A stretch of 64,000 bases of DNA from Bacillus massiliigorillae (GTDB lineage: Bacteria > Bacillota > Bacilli > Bacillales > DSM-1321), in assembly GCF_000380245.2 (NCBI RefSeq), contig NZ_HG428741.1:871435-935434 (forward strand), in the 5' to 3' direction. Of this stretch, positions 25,507 through 34,509 are shown piece after piece (position 1 is the first letter of the stretch; each line of letters opens with the position of its first letter). The notes below the pieces were generated by a model. It was not told the origin of the DNA. It saw only the letters and a list, made by a program, of their open reading frames with translations, and did no database searches. The translations under genes and the position numbers were made by a program.

Positions 25507-25546
25507 CCTCCTAGTTTTGATAACGGGGGAGTTTACGAACCCCGGT
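25507..25546 (-). promoter_or_regulatory. preQ1-I riboswitch controlling ypdP
   Basis: On the minus strand the leader reads CCGGGG, TTCGTAAACTC, CCCCG, TTATCAAAAC, TAGGAGG. This gives the P1 stem (CGGGG/CCCCG), the L1 loop with TTCG, and the A-rich tail ending in the ribosome binding site, like the Thermoanaerobacter preQ1-I fold. The tail that would pair in the pseudoknot contains the start of the Shine-Dalgarno, so ligand binding should block translation. Confidence 0.85.
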
Positions 25547-25985
25547 GTTAAAAGTCATATTGAAAAATGGAGACAAACGTTGAATTAATACGGTTTTTAC
25601 TTGTTTTTATATAGTAAAATCTACACTAGATTTACTTCTAAATAAGTAAAAAAATACGCTTAAATACGTAATAATTGTTACCAAGCTTCAATATGCATTA
25701 CTCAATATTAATAGAAAAGATATTAAAGAACAATATATTATTTTTATGGTATATATTAGAAGCGTAACATTGTTTAAAATGTGAAATGAAAAAATGTACT
25801 CAGCGTTGGAATGGTATAGATTTATATATTCTCCTCCATCATGATAGTAATCCTTATTTACTCAAGATTTTTACTAACTTAATATTCGTTTTTGTTTATA
25901 ATTAAGTATACGAGTATGTATGAATTAGACTCCAAATTTCATATTTCGTCAGGGGAAAATATAGGTTTTTTTACTCTTTTTATTT

Positions 25986-26001
25986 TACTCAAATTAGAGT
26001 A
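25986..26001. promoter_or_regulatory. inverted repeat upstream of the P450 gene
   Basis: TACTC-aaatta-GAGTA in an AT-rich region about 95 bp before the P450 ATG, next to TATAAATTATA, which could contain the -10 box. It may be an operator. The rest of the 25560-26094 gap is AT-rich and shows no convincing gene. Confidence 0.35.
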
Positions 26002-26094
26002 CTATAAATTATATAAAAAGCCATAATCATACATATATGGTAAATAGGATTTGGAAGAGGGATAACGTTAATATTTAAAGGGAGGATAAAAAGT

Positions 26095-27327
26095 ATGATT
26101 AAAGAAATTATTCCTGTTAACGAAATCACCAGATTCCAATCACGCACAGAAGAGTATTTTCCAATTGGTTGGTATAAGAAAATGTTACAAAAGAAGTCAG
26201 TGGTTTACCATGAAGAAACAAATACTTGGAATGCATTTAAGTATGATGATGTGAAACTAGTATTAAGTAATCATGAATTCTTTTCAAGTGAAGGGGATAG
26301 AACTACAATTTTTGTTGGTGATAGTAAAAAACATGAAAGAACATCACCTTTAACAAGTATTACAACTATAGACCCTCCACAACATAGAAAAAGTCGCTCG
26401 TTATTAGCAGCAGCTTTCACACCTCGTAGTTTGAAAGAATGGGAACCACGTATTCAACAACTTGCAAATGAACTTGTAGATCATATAAACGGAAATGAGG
26501 TTGTGAATATTGTTGAAGCACTTGCGGCTCCTTTCCCTAGTTTAGTTATTGCTGATTTGTTCGGTGTGCCAGTACAAAATAGAAAGCAGTTTAAACAATG
26601 GGTAGATATACTATTTCAACCATACGATAAAGATAGACTAAAAGAAATCGAACAACAAAAAGATAAGGCAGCGCAAGAGTATTTTCAATTCCTTTACCCA
26701 ATTGTTGTTCAAAAACGTACAAATCTAAGTGATGATATCATTTCTGATCTTATAAAAGTAGAAGTAGATGGTGAACGATTATCAGATGAGGATATTGTTC
26801 AAGCAACCATGTTATTACTAGGTGCAGGTGTAGAGACAACTAGTCATGCAATTGCAAACACTTTCTATTCCTTACTATATGATGATGCATCAATCTATCA
26901 AGAGTTAAGAAATAATTTGGAACTAGTACCTGACGCAGTTGAAGAGATGCTTCGTTATCGTTTTCATATGTCAAGAAGAGATCGCACAGTGAAACAAGAT
27001 AACGATTTACTTGGTGTTAAACTTAAAAAAGGTGACTCTATTATAGCGTGGATGAGTGCATGTAATATGGATGGGGATATGTTTGAGAATCCTTTTTCTC
27101 TTAATATTCATCGGGCGAATAATAAGAAACACTTAACTTTTGGAAGTGGGCCACATTTTTGTCTAGGTGCTCCTTTAGCACGTTTAGAAATGAAAATAGT
27201 GCTAGAAGCATTTTTACAAAAGTTTACTCACATTGAACCAATCGAAGGATTTGACTTAGAAAATAATTTAACTTCATCAGCTACGGGACAATCTCTGACT
27301 TCTCTGCCAATGAGAGTTTTTAAATAA
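26095..27327 (+). CDS. cytochrome P450
   Basis: 410 residues, soluble class I bacterial P450. The I-helix oxygen-activation motif is GAGVETTSH (a Glu variant of A-G-x-D/E-T-T), the K-helix ExxR is EEMLRYR, and the heme-binding loop is FGSGPHFCLGAPLARLE with the cysteine near residue 355. It should oxidise a small lipophilic substrate with an external ferredoxin or flavodoxin; no redox partner gene is nearby. The ATG follows GGGAGGATAAAAAGT. Monocistronic, closed by a terminator. Substrate and CYP subfamily unassigned. Confidence 0.92.
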   Translation: MIKEIIPVNEITRFQSRTEEYFPIGWYKKMLQKKSVVYHEETNTWNAFKYDDVKLVLSNHEFFSSEGDRTTIFVGDSKKHERTSPLTSITTIDPPQHRKSRSLLAAAFTPRSLKEWEPRIQQLANELVDHINGNEVVNIVEALAAPFPSLVIADLFGVPVQNRKQFKQWVDILFQPYDKDRLKEIEQQKDKAAQEYFQFLYPIVVQKRTNLSDDIISDLIKVEVDGERLSDEDIVQATMLLLGAGVETTSHAIANTFYSLLYDDASIYQELRNNLELVPDAVEEMLRYRFHMSRRDRTVKQDNDLLGVKLKKGDSIIAWMSACNMDGDMFENPFSLNIHRANNKKHLTFGSGPHFCLGAPLARLEMKIVLEAFLQKFTHIEPIEGFDLENNLTSSATGQSLTSLPMRVFK

Positions 27328-27342
27328 GAATTATAATAGCTT

Positions 27343-27380
27343 TAAGAGAACAATAGTCTAGTACTTTTGTTCTCTTTTTT
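27343..27380 (+). terminator. intrinsic terminator of the P450 gene
   Basis: AAGAGAACAA...TTGTTCTCTT followed by TTTT, 15 bp after the stop. Confidence 0.9.
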
Positions 27381-27524
27381 AGTTAACAGATTTCAAGAGA
27401 ATTTACCGGTTTTAGAAATGGATATTAATGGAATGTGGGAGCGTATTGTTTACATTCCCATTAGGTTGTTCATAAATAAGATGATATAATACCGTTATTG
27501 TTATAAGAAGGATAAGGTGAATTT

Positions 27525-27941
27525 ATGGATATGCAAAATGAAAATAGTAAAGATTTTATCTCAGAAGAAAATCAAGCGCTTTTAGATAAGCAAGGTTGGT
27601 TTTATCAATATGAAGAACTGGATGGCTCGGTTGCTAATATACATACACATGGATTAGCAGAGAACTTAAATCATATTGATCTTCAACTTGTACTAAAACT
27701 TGATAAAGAGATGGCAGAGATGTTACTTCATACAGTCATTGATAATATCGCGGAGGGCTATAAGTATCGAGAAGGACGCTCTGATCAAGTTATTGATGGA
27801 ATTGAAGTGGAATTTAAGTTATTTGAGGAAAGTGATCGAATGGTATTACGATTAATTCTACCTGATGAAGAAGGGCGTTTCCCAAGTGATGAAGGATGTC
27901 AAGAGCCTTATAATAAGCAGTATGTTGTAATAGAGGATTAA
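27525..27941 (+). CDS. DUF4262 family protein
   Basis: A 138-residue cytosolic protein. The central THGLAENLNHIDLQLVL fits the DUF4262 pattern (HTHGL...NHP.). The acidic C-terminus has LILPDEEGRFPSDEGC. The ATG follows GAAGGATAAGGTGAATTT. A TATAAT box lies at 27485-27490 with a weak -35. Monocistronic. Biochemical function unknown. Confidence 0.7.
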   Translation: MDMQNENSKDFISEENQALLDKQGWFYQYEELDGSVANIHTHGLAENLNHIDLQLVLKLDKEMAEMLLHTVIDNIAEGYKYREGRSDQVIDGIEVEFKLFEESDRMVLRLILPDEEGRFPSDEGCQEPYNKQYVVIED

Positions 27942-27948
27942 TAGGAAA

Positions 27949-27996
27949 GGAGGTTGTTTCGAAGTGGTATCAATCACTTTGAGACAACCTCTTATT
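27949..27996. terminator. bidirectional terminator between the DUF4262 and chemoreceptor genes
   Basis: GAGGTTGTTTC..AGTG / CACTT..GAGACAACCTC with an AATCACTT core. It separates convergent genes. Confidence 0.8.
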
Positions 27997-28000
27997 TGAT

Positions 28001-29737
28001 TTAAGCTCCAACTTTAAATTGGCTGCTAATACCATGTAGTTCTTCTGAAGCGGAGGATAAATCATATGTTAGCTGGTGTAACGCTTCCATTGAAGCATTC
28101 ATTTCTTCAGTAGAAGCGGAAACTTGTTCTATTGCTGCTGCATTTTCTTCTGATGTTGCTGCAATGTCATGAATGGTATTTTTTATTTGTTTTTCTTTTT
28201 GTATCACTTTTTTCAGCTGCTCTTGCATAGAGTGAACATGTATATCGATTGTATCGATTGTAGATGCGATCTCTTCAAATGCTTTATTTGTTTGATGAAG
28301 TGTGTTTCTGCCACTATCAACGGTTTGTAGTCCAGACTGCAAGACCGTTATCATTCTTTGAGAGTTTGTATATACGTGTTTGAATATTTCGTTAATTTCA
28401 CTTACTGATTGAGAGACTCCGACTGATAATTTTCTAACTTCATCTGCAACAACTGCAAATCCCTTGCCGTGTTCACCAGCTCTAGCAGCTTCAATAGACG
28501 CATTTAAAGCTAGGAGATTAGTTTGTTCAGCAATATCACTTATAAGCGACATCAATGAAGTTATTTCTTTATTTTGTGCTTCGACTTTTTTAACTTCTTC
28601 CACTGAATTCAAAACAATATTGTATATATCTTCCATTTGTTTGTTGTATAAATGAATCAAATCATTTCCTTGATGAGAATTGTGTAGTACTGCTGTCGTT
28701 AAATTTTGCAAGTAGTCACCTTGGTTATTTGTATCATCTATGAAACTAGTTAATTCATGCATGTCATTTGAAATATGTGTAGATGCATTTGCTTGAGATT
28801 CGGTACTCATAGCCATTTCATCCATAGACATAGATACTTGGCGTGTAACTTCATTTATTTCACAGAAGGTATTATTTAATGTAGTACTTTCTTCGTTTAA
28901 TTTGGAAGACATGGAGACAATTTCTTTAATAATGGTTTCCAATGTATGTGTCATCTTTTGAATAATGGTATAGAGTTGTCCGATTTCATTCTTAGAAGAA
29001 TACGTATTTTCTTTAAACATATGCTTTGCTTTGGCGAGCTCGCCAGATGTAATGGCTTTGGCAACATTGGTGAGATGAGTTAGCGGGTTAAGCTTTCTCG
29101 TAATATACATATAGACAATTACAAGAATAATAGCAGTAATAATAATAGAAATCGAAAATATAATAGGAATTGAGTTTTTTAAGACGTCTTTTTTTACAGA
29201 AGAGACAATTTCCGCTTTGGTATCGATTCCTAATATGCCGATTACTTTACCATCTTTGTTTTTAATCGGTGCAAAAGATGTCATATAGTCACCAAATTCA
29301 GCATCATTTATAATATCTGTGCTACTGGGTTCACCTTGTAATGCAGGCTCAATATCTTTCATTGATATGACTGTGTTCTTTTCTCCAATTGATATAGTAT
29401 CTTCTGCTTTCGCTTCTCCATCAATCATATATTTAATCGTTCCGTTTTCTACTGCTAAGGTATACATATACATCGCACCTTGTTTTACCTTGTAATCAAT
29501 TAGTTCATTCTGAAACTGCTTGTATGTCTTGTTTGTGACGGGGGTTTCTAGAAAATCCTCATACAGGCTTGAATCAAGCTCTGCTACAGTACGAGAGGCA
29601 TTTAATAATCCTTGCTCTTTAAATGTTTGTTTAACAGAAATGGATGAATTATAGTATAGGACAGCTAAATTGATTAGTAGTAAAGTTCCAATTAATATGG
29701 ATAGTAGAATGACTAAAGAATGCTTAATAGACTTCAT
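28001..29737 (-). CDS. methyl-accepting chemotaxis protein
   Basis: 578 residues. TM1 is near the N-terminus (LVILLSILIGTLLLINLAVL), followed by an extracytoplasmic sensor with a Cache-like pattern (GVLGIDTKAEIVSS near its end), TM2 (IIFSISIIITAIILVIVY), HAMP, and a signalling coiled coil with the conserved hairpin tip DIAEQTNLLALNASIEAARA. It senses a small ligand and controls CheA. The ATG at 29737 is preferred because GAGGTG lies 8 bp upstream; the GTG at 29746 is part of that site. The ligand cannot be predicted. Confidence 0.93.
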   Translation of the reverse strand: MKSIKHSLVILLSILIGTLLLINLAVLYYNSSISVKQTFKEQGLLNASRTVAELDSSLYEDFLETPVTNKTYKQFQNELIDYKVKQGAMYMYTLAVENGTIKYMIDGEAKAEDTISIGEKNTVISMKDIEPALQGEPSSTDIINDAEFGDYMTSFAPIKNKDGKVIGILGIDTKAEIVSSVKKDVLKNSIPIIFSISIIITAIILVIVYMYITRKLNPLTHLTNVAKAITSGELAKAKHMFKENTYSSKNEIGQLYTIIQKMTHTLETIIKEIVSMSSKLNEESTTLNNTFCEINEVTRQVSMSMDEMAMSTESQANASTHISNDMHELTSFIDDTNNQGDYLQNLTTAVLHNSHQGNDLIHLYNKQMEDIYNIVLNSVEEVKKVEAQNKEITSLMSLISDIAEQTNLLALNASIEAARAGEHGKGFAVVADEVRKLSVGVSQSVSEINEIFKHVYTNSQRMITVLQSGLQTVDSGRNTLHQTNKAFEEIASTIDTIDIHVHSMQEQLKKVIQKEKQIKNTIHDIAATSEENAAAIEQVSASTEEMNASMEALHQLTYDLSSASEELHGISSQFKVGA

Positions 29738-29920
29738 TTTGATCACCTCATTAGAGAATATGTATGCTATTTCCCCTATTGTTTTAATGAAAATAGTAAC
29801 ATTGGTGGGAAAAAATGTCTACCTTGTGTGGTGTAAATGTATGAGTTTTCTGTAAATATGTTTATTCTTATGGATTTTGTGGAAGTAAAATAATTAAGAT
29901 TTAAATTAGGAGGAAATGCT

Positions 29921-30097
29921 ATGAGAAAAAATCCATATTTATTAACGTATTCAAAGGATGGTCAAGATTATTATAAATGGTTTGCCTCTGAGCAAGAAAT
30001 GGATGCATTCATTGATGGTGATCAAACTATTAAGGTAATTGAAGGACTTCATATTAAGGAGTCAGAAACCGTAAGAGGATTTGTGATGGTAAGATAA
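29921..30097 (+). CDS. 58-residue protein of unknown function
   Basis: A complete small gene with AGGAGG 6 bp before its ATG and its own terminator. The sequence MRKNPYLLTYSKDGQDYYKW...VRGFVMVR looks like a small alpha/beta fold with no membrane segment. Not recognised. It stands alone between a chemoreceptor gene and an SDR gene. Confidence 0.65.
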   Translation: MRKNPYLLTYSKDGQDYYKWFASEQEMDAFIDGDQTIKVIEGLHIKESETVRGFVMVR

Positions 30098-30107
30098 TAG
30101 ATTGGAA

Positions 30108-30145
30108 TAAAGCCTGGTAACGAATAGTTATCAGGCTTTATTATG
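30108..30145 (+). terminator. terminator of the 58-residue gene
   Basis: TAAAGCCTGGTAAC pairs with GTTATCAGGCTTTA (one G-T pair) around GAATA. Few Ts follow. Confidence 0.75.
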
Positions 30146-30267
30146 AACTTTGTAACGTGAAGTTACTAATAATTCCCTGTGGGTATATACGATATTTCTA
30201 TCCTAACGATAGTAGAAATAAGGTAAACTAGTAGTGGTAAATTAGCACTATTAGGAGTGTAGATAAC

Positions 30268-31323
30268 ATGCGTGTATTATTGACAGGAGCGAATGGTTTT
30301 TTAGGTAAGAGAGTAGCCAAAGACCTATTAAAAGAAGGTCATGAGTTATTATTGCTTGTAAGAAATGCGAAAAAACTAGATCGTTTTATGAAAGACATAA
30401 TATGTGATCAACAAAAAGCAAATATACAAATTATTGAAGGTTATATAACATCTGGAAATTTAGGTTTAACTGAGGAAAAGATACAAAGTTTAGAAGGCAA
30501 AATAGATGCTATTTATCATATGGCAGCTCTTTTATCATTTGATGAGAAAGATGAAGCATTAACGTATGAAGTAAATGTTATGGGAACAAAGCATGTTCTC
30601 AATTTCGCTGTAAGAGTGCAATGCGAAAAGTTTCTATATGTTAGTACAGCTTATACTATAGGAAAAGAAACAGAAGGAGCAGAGGCCTTATATTCGCCAA
30701 ATCGAGAATTTGTTAATAGCTACGAAAGAACGAAATGTGAAGCTGAGCATTTAGTAGTTTCTTATAGCAATCAAATATCTGTTGCTATTTTAAGACCAGC
30801 AATCATCATCGGGGATTCTGTTACAGGCCAAGCGGAAACGAGCTTTGGTTTATACGGTATATTAAAGAGTTTAAATGTTTTAAAACGAAAAATAAACAGA
30901 AAACCAGAACTACAAACGCTACCATTTCGTTTAATTATGGATTGTGAAGTAGCGTCAAATATTGTTCCAGTAGATTATGTATCCTCTGTGTTAGTTGCTG
31001 CTCTACAATATTGTGAAAATCGTGATATATTAAATATTACAAACCCAAATCCACCAAAACAAGATGCTGTTGTACAGTTGGTAAAAGGTTACATGGAACT
31101 TCCGAATCTAGGAATTGTGCATCCTGATTGTGAACATCAATTAAGAGATGATGAACGTGAATTTAATAAACCATTATCTGTATTCTCTAATTACTTAGGC
31201 CGTAATATTTATTTCCCATGTGAGAAAACAGCATATGTACTAAGACAAGCGAATAAGCCGGTTCTGGATATGAATGAAGAGATGTTGGAGAATATTATTA
31301 AAGGATTTATTGAGAAAAAATAA
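30268..31323 (+). CDS. SDR/NAD-dependent epimerase-dehydratase family protein
   Basis: 351 residues of the extended SDR class. The N-terminal nucleotide site is TGANGFLGKRVAKDLL (GxxGxxG), the catalytic pair is YERTKCEAEHL (YxxxK), and the active-site serine region is LYVSTAYTIG. The C-terminal half is typical of thioester-reductase-like or male-sterility-type SDRs that reduce acyl thioesters; a sugar-nucleotide substrate is less likely. Monocistronic, with a TATACGATA-rich upstream region and a terminator behind. Confidence 0.82.
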   Translation: MRVLLTGANGFLGKRVAKDLLKEGHELLLLVRNAKKLDRFMKDIICDQQKANIQIIEGYITSGNLGLTEEKIQSLEGKIDAIYHMAALLSFDEKDEALTYEVNVMGTKHVLNFAVRVQCEKFLYVSTAYTIGKETEGAEALYSPNREFVNSYERTKCEAEHLVVSYSNQISVAILRPAIIIGDSVTGQAETSFGLYGILKSLNVLKRKINRKPELQTLPFRLIMDCEVASNIVPVDYVSSVLVAALQYCENRDILNITNPNPPKQDAVVQLVKGYMELPNLGIVHPDCEHQLRDDEREFNKPLSVFSNYLGRNIYFPCEKTAYVLRQANKPVLDMNEEMLENIIKGFIEKK

Positions 31324-31346
31324 AAGAATGACTTATATATGAATGT

Positions 31347-31373
31347 GAGCCTTGATAAGAGGCTCTTTTTTTG
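31347..31373 (+). terminator. intrinsic terminator of the SDR gene
   Basis: GAGCCT-tgataa-GAGGCTC followed by seven Ts. Confidence 0.88.
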
Positions 31374-31545
31374 CGTGATGTTTAACCTTACACCTGCCAT
31401 GCTCGGGCCATAAGTCAATCTGTTTTGAAAATTAGGAGCGAGTTTTCAAGAACAGCTCGCCTTATGCCTGTCGCATGGCTCCTTTTTGCTTGGAAGTGAA
31501 GCAAGGAGTAAGAGCCAATCAAAAAGGACCGGTGCCGGTTTTTCT
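31374..31545 (+). repeat. dispersed repeat family B, copy 3
   Basis: About 172 bp, collinear with copies 1 and 2. Here the stems are CCATGC/GCATGG and CATAAG/CTTATG, so paired bases have changed together relative to the other copies. Confidence 0.8.
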
Positions 31546-31639
31546 AATTTCAGTATATAAAACCAGCAATTGTAGTAAAATTAAATATAATATCATTTGA
31601 AGATACACGCATTAAAGAGGAAAGGGGTGCTGAATTACG

Positions 31640-32296
31640 ATGAAAGTATACATGACTTGGACGTATAAACATGCGAAAAAACCATCCTGTACGTTTCAAT
31701 CAGATTATTTGAGTGGAAGAGATGCGCTTATTATTTGTGAGGATTTAGAAAAGACGGGGAGAGCGCATCAAATTGAATTTTACGATGAAAGAGAAACGGT
31801 ATGGAATAAGAAAGAATTGACGAAACTGCTTACAGAAATTAAAGAGGAGCCACAGGATATCGCTGTATACTTTGATGGTGGTTATATGAAGGATGAACGA
31901 TTAGCGGGTCTTGGGGTAATTATTTATTACTCCCAAAATAATGTGGCGTACCGAAGAAGGCAAAATAAACGTATGGAACAATTAATATCGAGTAATGAAG
32001 CTGAATATGCGGCTTTTTATGAAAGTTTATGTATATTAGAAGAGATGGGGGTTCATCATCAAACATGTACATTTAAAGGCGACTCACATGTTGTGTTGCA
32101 ACAGCTTTCGGGAGAATGGCCTTGTTTTGATGATCTTTTTAATTCATGGCTAGATCGAATTGAAGAGAAAATGAATAAGCTTGGCATTCATCCAATATAT
32201 GAACCGATTTCTAGAAAGGAAAACAAAGAAGCAGATGCACTGGCTTCACAAGCATTAGAAGGGACTTCTATAAACAGTGTGATGAAGCTTGACTAA
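31640..32296 (+). CDS. ypeP: RNase HI domain protein (YpeP type)
   Basis: 218 residues: a short N-terminal region of about 70 residues and an RNase H fold with all four acids in place (VYFDGGYMKDE, SSNEAEYAAFYE, FKGDSHVVL, NKEADALASQA). It differs from the 134-residue YpdQ by the N-terminal extension. B. subtilis has the same two-gene situation (ypeP and ypdQ). The ypeQ-like zinc-finger gene follows 13 bp later. The start is the ATG at 31640, with AGGAAAGGGG upstream. Confidence 0.85.
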   Translation: MKVYMTWTYKHAKKPSCTFQSDYLSGRDALIICEDLEKTGRAHQIEFYDERETVWNKKELTKLLTEIKEEPQDIAVYFDGGYMKDERLAGLGVIIYYSQNNVAYRRRQNKRMEQLISSNEAEYAAFYESLCILEEMGVHHQTCTFKGDSHVVLQQLSGEWPCFDDLFNSWLDRIEEKMNKLGIHPIYEPISRKENKEADALASQALEGTSINSVMKLD

Positions 32297-32309
32297 TAAA
32301 GGGTGACAC

Positions 32310-32510
32310 ATGAATAGGAAACAAGAAAGAAAAATAGTTTTACAACAAATTGAAGAGACATTAACATTGTATTGTAATGGATGTTTTCTTTACAATCATC
32401 ATAAGAAGGATTACGGTAGAACATACGCACATAAATATTGCTTGTCGTCCTGTACTGTTGGAGAGCGATTGAAAGACTTTGGTCAAAAGTTGAATATATG
32501 TGACAGATAA
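32310..32510 (+). CDS. ypeQ: small zinc-finger protein (YpeQ type)
   Basis: 66 residues with YCNGCFLYNHHKKDYG and AHKYCLSSC, giving four cysteines for one zinc. Starts with ATG behind AAAGGGTGACAC. It is operonic with ypeP as in B. subtilis. Role unknown, possibly nucleic-acid contact. Confidence 0.8.
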   Translation: MNRKQERKIVLQQIEETLTLYCNGCFLYNHHKKDYGRTYAHKYCLSSCTVGERLKDFGQKLNICDR

Positions 32511-32584
32511 CAGAATATCTAAAAAACATTGGTTTGTCAGGTAAAAACTGGTAGTATAAAAAGAAAAAAGAATGGTGTGATAGT

Positions 32585-33592
32585 ATGTCACATAATAACG
32601 AATTTTCATTAGAGAAAAAAATTACTCCTCTAACACATGAAGAAATTGATCAACTACTGCTTAACTATCAGGATGAAGACTATGTTATGCCGCCATTTGA
32701 ACCAAATTTAGTCGATAACATTATTAGAAGTGAAACATCGAAGATTGAAGAAATATCTAGAAATGTAGAAGAAGCTACTTTACAAATGTCTGAAATTTTT
32801 AAATTTGTGAAGAATAGAGATGAGATACCTATTGCTGAAATCAAAGAAGAAATTGTTCCTATGATTGAAATGGCTACAGATATTCCTCACGTGTTTCATT
32901 TATTCGATGAATTACAGCAAAAAGATGAATATACTTTTAGACATAATATATGTGTCGGTGTGATTGCGGGGTTAATTAGTAAGTGGTTAGGTATTAGTGA
33001 AGAAATACGAAGAGAAATAGAATTGGCGGGCTTGCTTCATGATATCGGAAAAACAAAAGTTCCACAATATTTATTACATAAAAAAACTCCACTAAATGAT
33101 GTGGAATTTCAACAAATAAAGAAACACACTTTATATGGTTACGGATTATTACGTAGAACGAAGCATTTACCTGAAGGAGTAGCCATTACAGCTTTACAGC
33201 ATCATGAAAGAGTGGATGGATGCGGCTATCCATTTCGCTTAAATGGTTCACAAATCCATCCTTATGCTAAAATTGTAGCAGTGGCTGATGTGTTTCATGC
33301 CCTTTCTTCTGAGCGGGCGTATCGACCGGCAATGCCATTTTATCAGGTTATTATGAAAATGCAGGATGAGGCTTCCGGGCGTTTCGATACAGAAGTTTTA
33401 ATAGTTTTCATAACGAAAATGTTAGATTCATTAATTGGGAAGAAAGTAAAGTTAACAGATGGTAATGTAGGTACAGTTATATTAAATTCTCCATATCATC
33501 CAATATGCTCTTTAATTAAGTTAGAAGATAATCAAATAGTAGATTTACAGAAGAATAGACATTTGCAAATTGTGAGAGTTTTAAGAGAATAG
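32585..33592 (+). CDS. HD-GYP domain protein (cyclic di-GMP phosphodiesterase family)
   Basis: 335 residues. The C-terminal half carries the metal-dependent phosphohydrolase HD motif (LLHDIGKTK) and the HD-GYP extension (ALQHHERVDGCGYPFRL), then ADVFHALSSERAYRP. These are the residues required for cyclic di-GMP hydrolysis. The N-terminal 130 residues are charged helices with no receiver or sensor domain. A 60-residue tail after the catalytic domain (KKVKLTDGNVGTVIL) looks like a small beta domain. Monocistronic. Confidence 0.88.
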   Translation: MSHNNEFSLEKKITPLTHEEIDQLLLNYQDEDYVMPPFEPNLVDNIIRSETSKIEEISRNVEEATLQMSEIFKFVKNRDEIPIAEIKEEIVPMIEMATDIPHVFHLFDELQQKDEYTFRHNICVGVIAGLISKWLGISEEIRREIELAGLLHDIGKTKVPQYLLHKKTPLNDVEFQQIKKHTLYGYGLLRRTKHLPEGVAITALQHHERVDGCGYPFRLNGSQIHPYAKIVAVADVFHALSSERAYRPAMPFYQVIMKMQDEASGRFDTEVLIVFITKMLDSLIGKKVKLTDGNVGTVILNSPYHPICSLIKLEDNQIVDLQKNRHLQIVRVLRE

Positions 33593-33604
33593 TAATATTT
33601 CCGG

Positions 33605-33642
33605 AAGCTTGCTGAATCATTGTGATTTGGCAGGCTTTTTGT
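33605..33642 (+). terminator. terminator of the HD-GYP gene
   Basis: AAGCTTGCTGAATCA pairs with TGATTTGGCAGGCTT (G-T pairs allowed), followed by TTT. It ends 39 bp before the AAC(3) start. Confidence 0.82.
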
Positions 33643-33680
33643 ATGTTATACTTACCATGAATGTGAGGAGGAGGACAGAG

Positions 33681-34496
33681 ATGATGAAGAGACAAATAAA
33701 GCCCATGAAAACTCCAAATACCACACATAGTTTAATAAAAGAATTTAGTGACTTAGGAATAAAGAAAGGTATGAGCATTATAGTTCATTCTTCTTTAAAG
33801 TCGTTAGGATGGGTATGTGGTGGTCCTATAGCTGTTGTAGAGGCACTTATGGAAGTAGTTGGTGAAGAGGGAACCATTGTTATGCCTACTCATTCATCGG
33901 ATTTAAGTGAGCCATCTTATTGGGATAACCCACCAGTTCCTGAAGAATGGTGGGAAACTATACGTGCTGAAATGCCACCGTTTGATCCGCAAACTACGCC
34001 AACACTCGCAATGGGAAAAATCGTAGAGTGCTTTCGAACATATGAGGGAGTAGTGAGATCTTATCATCCAACCTGTAGCTTTGCAGCTTGGGGGAAACAT
34101 AGTCATTATATAACTAGTGAACATTCACTAGCTTTTTCTTTATGTGAAGAATCGCCACTACAGAAATTATATAATCTTAATGCTTCTATATTATTGATTG
34201 GTGTTGGTTATGATAATAATACATCGTTACACTTAGCAGAATGTTTTGCTGATTCTTGTTATTCTTGTCAACAAGGATCACCCATCATTGAAAATAATGT
34301 ACGTGTATGGAAAGAATATGAAGACTTTATATATGATGTGGAACCCTTCAATGAAATTGGATCTGAATTTGAAAAGAACTATCCAGTTTCCATAGGAAAA
34401 GTGGGTATGGCAGAATGCCGACTGATTCCACAAAAACCATTAGTAGACTTTGCTACGAAATGGTTACTAAAAAGAAAAATGGAATTCTTAAAATGA
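33681..34496 (+). CDS. aminoglycoside N3-acetyltransferase family protein (AAC(3)/YokD)
   Basis: 271 residues of the antibiotic N-acetyltransferase fold. Conserved stretches: IIVHSSLKSLGWVCGG, GEEGTIVMPTHSSD and LLIGVGYDNNTSLHLAE. It would transfer acetyl from acetyl-CoA to an amino group. The B. anthracis protein BA2930 belongs to this family. The ATG at 33681 follows GAGGAGGAGG; the earlier TTG at 33609 lies in the previous terminator. The gene ends 13 bp before hen1, and its stop codon overlaps the hen1 ribosome binding site (TGAGGGGG), so the three genes aac(3)-hen1-pnkp form one operon. Whether it acts on a drug or on a different metabolite is unknown. Confidence 0.88.
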   Translation: MMKRQIKPMKTPNTTHSLIKEFSDLGIKKGMSIIVHSSLKSLGWVCGGPIAVVEALMEVVGEEGTIVMPTHSSDLSEPSYWDNPPVPEEWWETIRAEMPPFDPQTTPTLAMGKIVECFRTYEGVVRSYHPTCSFAAWGKHSHYITSEHSLAFSLCEESPLQKLYNLNASILLIGVGYDNNTSLHLAECFADSCYSCQQGSPIIENNVRVWKEYEDFIYDVEPFNEIGSEFEKNYPVSIGKVGMAECRLIPQKPLVDFATKWLLKRKMEFLK

Positions 34497-34509
34497 GGGG
34501 GAATATGAG

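Noticed and set aside
25181..25588. 135-codon plus-strand frame over ypdP and the riboswitch
   Set aside because: It is antisense to a membrane protein gene and to the preQ1 element, with no initiation signal.
25787..25906. 39-codon frame MKKCTQRWNGIDLYIL in the P450 gap
   Set aside because: No ribosome binding site and no recognisable feature.
33609..33680. upstream TTG extension of the AAC(3) gene
   Set aside because: It falls inside the terminator of the preceding gene; the GAGGAGGAGG site fixes the start at 33681.
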